The notes under the pieces were generated by a model. It saw only the letters and a list, made by a program, of their open reading frames with translations. It ran no database searches and was not told where the DNA came from. The position numbers and the translations under genes are program-made. This document shows, one piece after another, positions 35,271-46,400 of a stretch of 64,000 nt of DNA. This stretch comes from Bolinopsis microptera (lineage: Eukaryota; Ctenophora; Tentaculata; Lobata; Bolinopsidae): contig NC_087073.1 in NCBI RefSeq assembly GCF_026151205.1, positions 21,418,837 through 21,482,836 on the forward strand. The letters run 5' to 3'. The stretch's first letter is position 1. Each line of letters begins with the position of its first letter.

Positions 35271-36587
35271 ATAATATAAAAATAGGCCAACAGTTCATTA
35301 ACATGACAATATACATTTCATTAGTTGTTTTGACATAATTAATATTTAATAGCAATGGTGGCATATTTGCAATTCAATGATGTTATATGTTTTAAATAAT
35401 CATAATCGGGACGCTAGATGTTGCATCACCAAAATACAAATATAATATTAATAATACAAATACTGAATACGAAATCTAAAATTTACGCAGACTGAAATTC
35501 CTTTACGCCGCGCATACCTTATTCACAATTATAAATTTCCAGCAAATTTTCTCCGCATACAATCATCGGCGCAATTACGCGCCATTGAAACGTCTGATAT
35601 TTCCAGCACTATTTTCTGGAAATGACTATTCTGCAATTATTTGCATATTGTTTGAATATGTTTTGACTAGATACTTGCACTGTGCTTCCTCGTGTACTTA
35701 AAATGTATGCCTCCAGCGTGGTTGCGTTTTTATCTTCAGCGTTACTGCTACTACATCTTTTGGTATCTGTTCAGTTTTCGTTCCGTGACAATTTCTTGAT
35801 AAGTTCTGCAAGGAATAATGAAAGGCTTTAGGCTACCCTTTATTTACATGTGATGATAGTAGTCTTGATTTCTCATATTTCATGCTATTCATCGACTTCA
35901 TTACAAGTGGCGGTGTTTGCTTTCTTTAACTTCTAACATCGAGTATTACTGCACCATTCCTTATGTTCTTCATCATGTAGTATTTGTTATTACAATCATT
36001 CCTGGAATGCAATTAATTGGCATCGACTTTCTTATTAGTCTTCCATCCGGGCTTTTAAGTCTCATTATCGTAATGAGACACTGTCGTCGGCATGCGATGT
36101 ATCATGCAATTAACGTTCATCCCACCAATTAGTGTTGCTATCTGTCAAATTAAGTGTTAATTAACAGTAACTGCTCTAATCCGCTAATAGGGTAGTTACC
36201 GTCTAGATATGGGTCTGACTTTATAAGCAATTGAAAACCTGATCTCTTTGTGTTGATGAGTTTGAATCTTGTTTCATTGCTTTTGGGAAATAAGTTTGAT
36301 TAACTCCACTTGGGATTAAAACAATTTGACCAGTCTGTTTGATCTTAATACAATCTTAACATAGGTTCGACCTCATATAACAGTTTCTCATTTCTTTTGG
36401 AGACAACCTCATCCCTGCCCCTATGATGGAGTAGTATATATTTGATTGTTGATATTTCTTGTAATATTGGTAACAAATGTCCGTTGCCTTAGCTGTGTAT
36501 TGTGCTCTGGCAATTGCATCACTTGATTTAATTGAATGTATAATGTATATATATTGTTTTAATGACCTTCGAAATCTGTTTCTTTAG
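35271..36587. other. Region upstream of the RRM gene
   Basis: No exon could be fixed. The acceptor at 36581-36587 just before the RRM start codon implies an untranslated or short coding exon somewhere upstream. A hydrophobic frame at 35917-36132 has no support. Confidence 0.45.
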
Positions 36588-36592
36588 GAGAC

Positions 36593-37827
36593 ATGAGTTT
36601 GACCAACAAGGTGTTTTTGGGTGGATTACCGGGCGACATATTGGCTGACGAAGTCAAAGAAGCATTCAAAGAGTACGGAAAAATCGAGAATGTTGAGATT
36701 TTGTACGACAAAGAAACGAAGAAATGTCGAGGTTTCGGCTTCATCACATTCGACTCGCCCGAACCAGCTGAAAAAGTACTAGCCTTACAGCACTTCAGTA
36801 TTGCTGGAAAACTTGTCGAAGTTAAATCTGCTAATCCAAAAGTTGACCGAAACAAGATGGAAGGTTCCGGACACAACCGTGGCCCTCCTCACATGGGCGG
36901 TGGCTCTGGGATGGGCCCAGGAGGACACCCTCCAGCCATGCCTCCTGGTTATCCTTATCCTTACCCTTACCCTTACCCTCCTGGTGGTCCACAACAACAA
37001 CGTCCTAGTGGCGGCGGTGGTGGTGGTGGCGGTGGTGGTGGTGAGTTCCAAACTCTTATTACCTGCTTACTTATTTTATCCTTAATTATTATACAGTTTC
37101 TCTACGGCTATAAAAAAATGTATTGTTATCATGAGATGTTTAGTATTAAATGTATCTCACTTTCAGAGCACGATAACAGATCGCCTCCCCGCGGTGGTCC
37201 CGGTGGTATGCCCCCTGGTATGCCTCCAGGCGGCCAAGGTGGACACCCTGCAATGTACAACCCTTACTACGCAATGTACTACGCTCAGATGGCAGGAGGT
37301 ATGCAGCACGGTATGCCACCCGGTTACGGAATGCCACCAGGATATAGCGGGTCCAGCTCGTACAGTGGAACCAGCAGACACAGGAGTAGGTCTCCAGCTA
37401 GAAGAAGCAGGAGCAGGAGTCGATCTCCCCGACGTAGAACACCACCCAGGCATTCTCCCAGACGGTTTGTGAGACTGCATTAGAATTTAGAATGTTATCA
37501 TTTTGTAAAAACATTACAATTTTGTACTTGTATTCTACTTGAACTATGAAGCTGTATGCATCTGGTACCTTTAGTCCTGATCTTCTCAGATACAGGTCTA
37601 GATCCCGATCCCCCCCGTATCGTGGACACTCCCCCGCACACCGCCCTCCATACCCCGCCCGCAGTCCTGGTGGTCGCAGCCCCTCGCCTCGCAGAGACTA
37701 CCTAGCAGCCTACGGGAGCAGCATGCCTGTGGATTACTTGTACGGTAGACGGGAGAAGGAGCCCCGGTCCCCCAGTCCTGCTAGAAGAGCTCCCAGATCT
37801 CCTCCAAGCAGTTACAACCCTTACTAA
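36593..37827 (+). CDS. Single-RRM, Gly/Pro-rich, RS-domain RNA-binding protein (hnRNP/SR-like)
   Basis: Three coding exons, 36593-37040, 37167-37464 and 37590-37827, in consistent phase, give about 327 residues. The RRM occupies residues 5-80, with RNP2 VFLGGL and RNP1 RGFGFITF; its sequence is closest to the hnRNP A/B, DAZAP and Musashi type of RRM. It is followed by a Gly/Pro/Tyr-rich stretch (PYPYPYPYPPGG, then a run of 11 Gly), Met/Pro/Gly-rich text (GMPPGYGMPPGY), and an RS domain split across exons 2 and 3 (RSRSPARRSRSRSRSPRRR; YRSRSRSPPYRGHSP). It is probably a nuclear pre-mRNA binding or splicing factor. An acceptor lies five bases before the ATG, so there is an upstream exon. Intron 1 is 126 nt with no in-frame stop. 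A GTGAGG just after the stop suggests a spliced 3' UTR. Confidence 0.88.
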
Positions 37828-39697
37828 ATACCAGGTGAGGTTCAATCATATATTGTTCATTCTAACTCTAATCAAATTATATACTCTGTACGCTAACTTT
37901 ACGGTAAGTCCTGTATCACACAACCACTTCATATAAAGCATACATGCAGGACAGAATTCATGTGCATCTAAAAATCATAAGATCAATTATTACCGGCGGG
38001 TAGGTGAACAATGAGTTACAGCCATAATTAGGAGTTGTAGATGAAAGTGTTTGCAATGATCCCATATCTTATCTGCTCTAATAATGAACTAATAATGAAT
38101 AATGAACCCGTATTTTAGGATGGTTTGTAGCAGTTTGTATTGGCAGTTGTATAGATAGATGTTGATGTTGTCTTGTGTTGACATTTGCTTGATATTTGCA
38201 TTTCTCATCAACTCAACTATAATCGATCAATTTGGCAATAAATCAAGTAATTGGGCTTCATGAGTGAAAGGGCCTGTTCATCAGCCCACTTTGTACGGAC
38301 GCTATTTAACCACTGCTAGTCCGCATGAATTTTCTGTACTTTTGCTTGACTATTATATCCAAATCTGCTGAAACTAATTTCAATCTGTTTAATCACAATT
38401 TAATTGATTCAATGACAGTTTGTTGTTCATGACAGCTTGTTGTTCATTTTTGTACGACGACAAAGCACTAACATTCGAAATTGACGAATTGTGTAGTTTA
38501 AATTTCCTTGAATTTGTGCAATCACCAGAACTTCATCTAATCTTACCTTCTCTCACCAGAAAAAGAGCCTTGATATAAAGACTAACCCTGCAACAATTCC
38601 TAGGTTGTGTTGCAGTTTGCGTAGTGTTGTATTTGTTAACAACGAACACTCTTGAATTGCTTGCTCTCCCCCTACAACGATTGCCTTGCTCGACCGAAAT
38701 AACGGCCGCCCCTGAGCCGGTCCGTAATCAGTCTTCTCTGGACTATTTTTTTCTTGCTGGTAACACCTGCATGGTATTTGCACTATGTTGCGCTTTCTAC
38801 TCACCCTGATTTTGAAGACATTTACTCAGTGGCTATAAATACCCGGTTGTTTTGCACTTGCTACAATTTTGTTTTGTAGTTTGCACAGATTTAATTTCAT
38901 ACCCATATTATAGTGTAGTTGTCCAATGTGCTGAACGGATTACAGATTACAGTTTTATTTGAACATCATTCATGTATAACTTGACTCTATATTTTAACAT
39001 TCTTATACAAGAGTTTCAATTGTCTCCAAAAAAAAGTTAAAAGGGTACCGGGGAAAAAGCGCGCACATCTAACTACTCTGCAAACGCTCGCGTCACGTCC
39101 AATACCCGATGCGGGACAATTCCGCTAAATAAGCTTTTGATACTAGCAAACTTTTACATATTCAAGTACAAAGGCCTTAATTTCGTGGCGCGCACTCATC
39201 TTTATATAGGACGCATTTGCACCTCGTCTATAATTGAACCATTTATACATCTACAAGTTTACACGTTATCAGAGCGATCTTTCTAATGGATCACATTAAC
39301 CTCATTATCAGTCGCTCTAGTAGTCTAGTTACTCAATAAAAGGAAAGTGTTCAGCTCTATATCGTCACTAGATGTATCCAATAATATGTACAGTCGTCAC
39401 TTTGGCATTGTCGTATTGCCACATGCTATATTACTCGCTCTCGGCTCTGCTGTGATATCAATCTTAAAGTGAGATATTATTATAAGTCCATTGTACTGAA
39501 ATCTGAATATTAGCAATAACACTGCTTCAACGTGGTGTCTACGGTTGCTCCTTTCCACCCCAAGTTCTTGCTGAGGATCGGTCGGATTTATAGGATGTGA
39601 GGCAATTTCCAAATCGAAATCGATTCAGTCTATTCACTTCTTGGCGTGGAAGATTCTCCTGACCACACAACTTCGTTGTGTATAATTTCTGGTACAG
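37828..39697. other. 3' flank of the RRM gene
   Basis: Probably mostly 3' UTR or noncoding. AATAAA at 38238-38243 is a possible polyadenylation signal. Overlapping frames at 38553-38809 have no support. Confidence 0.45.
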
Positions 39698-39963
39698 CAG
39701 TGGCGTAACGTTGCGTGTTGGCGCCCCCGCTGAAAAAGCGCCCCCTAAAATTGAACAAATTGGATGAATTTAAATTTTAGAGGATACGCCAGTAAAATCT
39801 CCAAAAAAGTGTGTTTCTAGAGCAAAACGCGCAGTTTTGCTAGTACCGTAGTTATTTTTTTCCGAAATTGTCCCACATTCAAACGACGATTTGGCGCACC
39901 TCTAACATTCAACATTGCGCCCCCCGCACAGCGGGGTCGACGGGGCCCTTCGTTACACCACTG
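39698..39963. mobile_element. hAT-type MITE, first copy
   Basis: 266 bp with TIRs CAGTGGCGTAACG and CGTTACACCACTG. The flanks TGGTACAG and TTCTACAG match at 6 of 8 positions, an aged 8-bp target duplication. It is in inverse orientation to the copy at 40268. Confidence 0.88.
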
Positions 39964-40149
39964 TTCTACAGGTTTTCTCTTCTCAAATGTGACTAGTTTG
40001 ATGTCTGATATCGATTATGTCCTATATTTATAACACGTAAATCACAAATGCGGTGTTTTTGGAAATATATCTATTACGCTGGAACATTTTCGGTCCTAAA
40101 AATCAAAACACAACTGAAACTGATAATTCAAAATAAAACAAATTGTTTA

Positions 40150-40235
40150 AAACTGGTGATACTCGTAAAATAATTTTGTTCGAAGACTGAAGACCGTCGA
40201 CTACTGACTAGTCCAACTCGGCGCTCGTCTCGGTA
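40150..40235. mobile_element. Partial type C micro-element
   Basis: Shares GGTGATACTCGTAAAATA, AGACCGTCGA and AGTCCAACTCGGCGC with other type C copies, with divergent spacing. Confidence 0.6.
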
Positions 40236-40267
40236 GTGAGATCTACTCTATTCTATACGGCCACTGC

Positions 40268-40556
40268 CAGTGGCGTAACGAAGGGCCCTGCTGACCCCGC
40301 TGTGCAGGGGGGCGCCGTCTTAGGGGGGGCGCCAAATCGTCGTTTGAATGTGGGACAATTTCGAAAACTTAACTAAAGTACTAGCAAAACTGCGCGTTTT
40401 GCTCTAGATACACACTTTTTTAGAGATTTTACCGGCGTATCCTCTTAAATCGCCTAATTTGTTCAATTTTAGGGAGGGGCACCAAAAGGAGAGGGGGCGC
40501 CAACAGGGGGGCGCCTTTTCGGCAGGGGGGCGCCAACAGGCAACGTTACGCCACTG
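40268..40556. mobile_element. hAT-type MITE, second copy
   Basis: 289 bp with TIRs CAGTGGCGTAACG and CGTTACGCCACTG. Perfect 8-bp target duplication GCCACTGC (40260-40267, 40557-40564). Rich in GGGGGGCGCC blocks. Confidence 0.95.
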
Positions 40557-40596
40557 GCCACTGCAATGAGCTGTTAGTGTTACGCCTACGGCTACA

Positions 40597-40676
40597 TTAC
40601 TGGGCCGCGCTCAGCCTGTCATTCCGCCGAATCTCTATATATGTTTATGAACATGATAGCCTGAGGTCCCCAGGTA
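40597..40676. mobile_element. Type A micro-element
   Basis: An 80-bp element starting TTACTGGGCCGCGCTCAG and ending CTGAGGTCCCCAGGTA, so the ends are imperfect inverted repeats. Flanked by 9-bp copies ACGGCTACA (40588-40596, 40677-40685). A second copy is at 59543. Confidence 0.85.
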
Positions 40677-40685
40677 ACGGCTACA

Positions 40686-43063
40686 CTGTACATGTACTGT
40701 ACGCGGCTGAACGCTATCATTTATTAGCAGGTTCGGTTTGGCTTCAATCAATTAGCCACGCAACCGAACACATCCAGCTGACATCACGCAGTAATTCCAT
40801 CAAAACGTTGATCCAGACTCCAGTTCAGCATCAAACCTCACCGGCTCACCTTGTTTGACTACTCATTTGCAATTCAGGGACCTAAATTGTGTAAAAATAT
40901 TCCCTACCATCTGAATATCATTCAAGATCTCGAGCATACAAATTATAATAGATATGCTCGAGAGATAAGCTCACCAAGTGCATGTTGTATCAGCTCCCTG
41001 ATAAGCCGCCGATCGGGATACACTCCGGGATACACTCCTCCAAACTCTGCTGTGCTGGCGCAACGAGCGAGACTTTACTTCGCTATGAGTTGGTCAGAAG
41101 ATGTTATGCCTCTGTCAAGTCTTGCTGAAAGTCAACATATATCACCTATCCACTATCTAGACCATGCTGTCAAATGAAGTTGTCCTCTGAGATATGAGAT
41201 TCAGTCCACCATATCAACTAAAATTTGCACATAAAATGAGAAAAGCCTTTAATTTTTAGTGAACTTAGACCCCATCGTCATATTAAAGACACTACTGGAG
41301 TAGTGTTAGAGAAAAGTAACTGTTAAATTACGTTTTGTCGCTATTTCAGCAGATTTCAGTGCTCCAGTATGTTGAGACGAGGAAACCTGATAATTTTATA
41401 AAGATTTTTACAGAAAACTCCCCAATTTGAAATACTGCATCAGTGATTTAATTAATATGGTGAGCATCTTGAATAAATGTTGCTGAAAGAAATGATGTAC
41501 CCTATATTAGACACATGTAACGTGCTCCAAATTTTAAAATTATTTGGCTGATTTATTTCGGTTCGAGTCGCGAGTAGAATTTGTGCCCAGCAACTTATCG
41601 CCCACAGTTAATTATTGTCCGATTTAAAATTGAGAAATTTAAAATTTTATCGCTGTCTTATCTCTGGAATTCTTATTTAGAGTCAATTAGAGATCCTCGT
41701 AAAAATGATCGGGCACTTTTCACCCAGAATTTTAGGGTCCTGATTACTGTACCATTTCCAAGATAAGCGAATTACTCTTCCCCAATCGAAACTAATTTCA
41801 GAGAAGATTGATGCAAAAGATAAAGTGTTCATCTCTTCCTTCGCGGAAAAGAATTTTAAAGGTGTGCTCATACAAGTGGTTAGTGGTTTAAAGAGAATAA
41901 TAATCTTTATTGAGTAAAATGTGTTTTTATTCATGTGTTATCGATTAAATTTTTAGAGGTTGAATTTAAACAGTTGTTGTGCCACTGCCGAACAGAAAGT
42001 CTCAGGTTACCTTGTAAACCTGCATCACGTGTAACGCGTTACCTGTCCTTATTAAATCATCCGCCACCAAATCGATTTGCCCCCTCAATTAGCAGAAATT
42101 ACCAACTTCGTATTTTGATTTTTGATAAAAAGATCATCGTCACTGATGACGGTGGTGTAGTCCAGTGACCCTGTGCTAGGATAAGTTTTATACAAAATGT
42201 TTTGAAATCTTTATCTCTCGGAGTCCCTCCCAAAACGTGTTAAATTTCAGTGGTTATTCTTAAATCTTTGCGTTATTAAAATTCAGTTATAGAATTCGAA
42301 TTGAGTCTTTTTGCAAATTATATTATTCAGTGGTTAGGAACCTTGCAGGAGTTGCTATGACCTAGTTTTCTTCAGGAATTTTATTTAAAATTTCATTCTA
42401 AGCCTAAAAGATTGACCCATTTGTCCCTAAAAATGATCGAAGCGTCTTTAATCCTTAGTCTTATATTGATTAAATCAACGGAGTAAGTTCTCAGCCAATA
42501 CCGTGGACACCTTTTTGCAGCAACAGAACTCTATTTTAAATTCGGGGTTTACTTTTATTTGTAAGGTCCCATTCTTTCCTAGGTGGTTATTATGGTAGCG
42601 CTGCAAACATTACTCTACGTTATACATTCAGAATCAAAAACAGAATCAAGCAGCCTTATGTGCTAATAAAACCGTTTGACACATTTAGAAACGTAATGTC
42701 CAGCCTTCGAAAACACATTGAAGAATAAATTGTTAGTCAGCAGCATAGTCTGAAGCCTTTCAGTTTGTGGTTGTATTTTTCAGTTAATCTTTAATCTTTA
42801 ATTGAATCACGTGAACAGTTAATTGAGTTTTATTTTGGCCTCAAAATATAGATACAAAATATAGGTGGCTCATTTCATTTGAATTGCCTTGCAATTATAT
42901 AAGATTCCACAGATCACAGAGATTGAACACGTGTCAAGACTTCAGTGGCCGTATCAAATTGCGAAAATGGTTTGTTGTTCAAAACTTCATTCCCTGTTCA
43001 TATAGTTCAGTTGCGCATTGTGGCGGTTAATAGCATCGTACGATTCCCATGAATAAGAGGGTA
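40686..43063. other. AT-rich stretch upstream of the aminopeptidase, nothing supported
   Basis: Frames at 40851-41177, 41581-41766 and 41935-42168 lack motifs and splice support. No repeat stands out. Confidence 0.4.
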
Positions 43064-43252
43064 CTAATCCTCTTCACTAATAGGAGTTTGCTTCTCATTA
43101 ATTGTACTTTTTCTGAGACTGGGATATAATACTGATGAGGGTGTTGGGTCCTGGGACAGTGTAAGCTTTATGTCCGCAAGTTCTACAGGTGCCGCAAAAT
43201 TGTCGGTGCCAATCTCACAATCTGTAACATCGCTCGCCCCGCTTAGTGACAG
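43064..43252 (-). CDS. Candidate terminal exon of an unknown minus-strand gene
   Basis: After an acceptor-like TTTTTGTTCAG, 63 codons are open: LSLSGASDVTDCEIGTD, then PVELADIKLTLSQDPTPSS and INEKQTPISEED and a stop. Composition and acidic tail look protein-like, but no upstream exon was found on this strand within the aminopeptidase introns. It could be a stray fragment. Confidence 0.25.
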   Translation of the reverse strand: MSLSGASDVTDCEIGTDNFAAPVELADIKLTLSQDPTPSSVLYPSLRKSTINEKQTPISEED

Positions 43253-43431
43253 CTGAACAAAAATGTGACCTTTCGCACGAACCAATTTTATCTTTAAAGT
43301 TAAAAATCGCGAGGCTGTTTTGTCTTGCTGGTAGAATCATGTACAGTATACCTTATATGGGTATCACGTGACTCTCTCACCTCAATCAGCACTGATAATC
43401 AACGTAACCACGTCTTGTGACTTTAGAAGGT

Positions 43432-46400
43432 ATGCGAATTTCTATCGGAACTTTGATTGGGATATGTGCGCTGGTCCAGGTGTCCGAAGGAGCTGTAATC
43501 GATGTGCCAACTAGAGGTGAACGTGATACAGTTGATGGCCCCTGGGATAATGTAAGTGTTGGGCTCATCAATTAAAGTGAACCAGTGAACCTCTGATCTT
43601 ACGTAATTCATTAATGTGGGGCTGCTGTTTGATTCAAGATTAAATAAATTAAAGTTTAATCTATTTAGTAGTTTCACGACTAATAGTATAAGAACCTGTA
43701 TTAGTAATACAGGTTCTAATTGGTGTTGACTCTGTATCGTATTTTAACGTGGGTATGTTCGTTAACAATCCTCATCATCTCAGCTGCTCAGGTGACCAAA
43801 TACGGTGTCCACTATCAGTATCATAGCCACAAAACAATTGTTACGAACTGTATTTCTACGTTTGTTGCTGAGGGTCATTTGAAATGTGGACCATAGCGTT
43901 GAGATGACTTTTTTCGTTACTTATCAAGTTGGTTGAATACCAAGGCTCGACCGGAACCGCTTTTTTTGGCCGGGACCGGGATTGGGACTGGTAAAAAGCG
44001 CCGGGACTAAACCGGGAACGGGATTTTTGGGTTTTATAAATTAAAGTTGCTTTAAAAAATCATTTTAACCAGCATGTTAATTAACAAGAGCCAGAATCGA
44101 CCCTCGCTGAAACTTGATCAGATGTTACAAAACTTGACCAAATGATACAGAAATTGATCTTTGTTAGTTTTTACTCTGATCTCAAAAAATGAACGATAGT
44201 TCTGCTTCACAAAATGGTACTCCTTCCTTCCTTAAGTACACTTACGAGGTTCATGAATTTGCTTATGAATTTGCTTATGAATTTGCTTGATATATTTTAT
44301 ATAAATGGATCGTTTCCTGAAATTTCCCCTCGATTGCTGAGTACCCAGTCCAAGCCATCTATAAAACGGTTCGATATTTCAAATGAATAGATAAAGTTAA
44401 ATATCTAATAAATATTTGACAAAAATCATCCTCCCAAATATAATACAAATTCCAGCTTCGTGCCGGCCAAATTGACGAATTTTGAACGGGACCGGGATTC
44501 CAAATAAAAGCTGATTTTGACCGGGACTGGGACTAAAGTGTGATTCCGGTCGAGAACAAATACAGTGAAACTTAAATTCCTAGACCAGTTTCAGTCCGAA
44601 AAAATCACTGTTCAAGTGTGGTTATTTAACAAATTTTAAAAACAAGGCTAAATGCGAAACTTAGTACCGTATTACATTTATAAATTTCCCTAAGATTAGC
44701 TTATCTGGAGTTTGATTTTTCAGTTTATGGTTTAATTGATCTTAACTAATTTTGAAAAATAAAGGAAAATGCAGAAAAGAGCTAAGATAGGACTTGCTGT
44801 TGCAGTTGGTGTTTGTGCAGCAATTGCCCTTATTGTGATTGTAGTTGTTTCCACGGGTAAAAAAGGAGATGACCAGATAGATCCGGGACCTTTGGACGGA
44901 CCCTGGGATAATGTAAGTTGGGAAATACAAATTAGAATATGCCAAATTCCAATTCTGACTTTATATACTTTTTGTGAAATTGCATGACATGATCATTATT
45001 ATTCTGAAGGAATTTATAATTATTATCTCACTGTCGCCCAGAGGCAACATGTTGGTGCGGTAAAAAACACCGCAATTAAGTTGAACAATTCACCAACAAT
45101 TACACGATTGTTGTGTTTAACACGAAAATTAACTTAAAATGTGTCTTATGTAGTGTCTTATAATTGAGCTGGCGATGGGCATAATTTACGTATAGTCTTC
45201 AACATTATAACTTTATAACTATACAACATTGTAACCCATTGTGTGTATGTACCAAAGTGACTATATTTCAATCTGTTTAGGGATTGCGAACAAACTTAGT
45301 AGTTCGATTCTGCAGTACGCACCCGCTGTCGACGATAAACTTATATTTTAAATTAATTTGTAGTTTAGCACTTAGTAGTGTCGTGTAATAATTGGAATGG
45401 CTGTTGTGGGGGTTTGTACACTGATATTTGTAGCTGTGATCATATCAGTGACTACATCAGTAGAGGTCGACCCTGGGCCCCTTGATGGGCCTTGGGATAA
45501 CGTGAGTTCGGCATTATATGAAACCGTTACCATAGTTACCATGACACCGTTACCAAGGGCACAAATTGTGAATACATTTGGGTCTTTCCACTTGTTGTTG
45601 TTTTCATGATTTATGTTGAAATATAATGATACGTGTCATAATAATTGGAATTATTGTTTTTTAAAGATTAATTATGAACAATGAACAAGAGATCATTTCG
45701 CCTGACACTCTTAGTTGTCGGATATTATACAATTATTTAAACTTGAAGTACTGCGAAAAGTTTGAAACACATCATGATACTTGTTTGTTGATCTTCTCTT
45801 TTATTTTATTCAATTAAACGTATGAAATTTCAGATCCGGCTGCCAGAAAACATAGCAGCCAAAGCGTACACAATGACTCTCAACATTAATTGGGGGACCA
45901 TGAATTATACTGGTGTACAGGAGGTAATTAATCCTTATTATTTAATTGCGAGATGTAATACTGTAAGAGTAGTGATGTAAGAGAATGACACAGACTATTC
46001 GTTAATAATTTGTCTCGAAAATATTCAGATTAGCTGTTACCAGTATGTAAGGTTCCACATTGTAACTTCCTCACTTTCTACCAGGTGACAATGGAAGTAA
46101 CGGGTGATGACACCAAGTATTTCCTGATTCACACCAGTGGTCTGGTAATCGACAAGACAGCTACCACACTCCACAAGGTTGTGGGGGATGTTGTCACTGA
46201 CCTCGACATCAAACGCACATTCATGTTAGTTAACGCCTGATAAGCTATAATTCCCAAAACTAGCCGTAAATTCTTATAAGTCACATATTATCGAATAAGA
46301 TTTAAGTGAATGACTTACAGGGACACTGAGAAGAAGGCAGAACTGAGACATGATTTCTATGTTGTCGAGAGTACTGACGCTGTAACTGCTGGCACTTACA

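Noticed and set aside
35917-36132. Hydrophobic 71-codon ORF upstream of the RRM gene
   Set aside because: No motif, no splice context, composition typical of T-rich noncoding DNA.
40577-41177. Two plus-strand ORFs of about 100 codons
   Set aside because: The first starts inside a type A micro-element; neither has a family motif.
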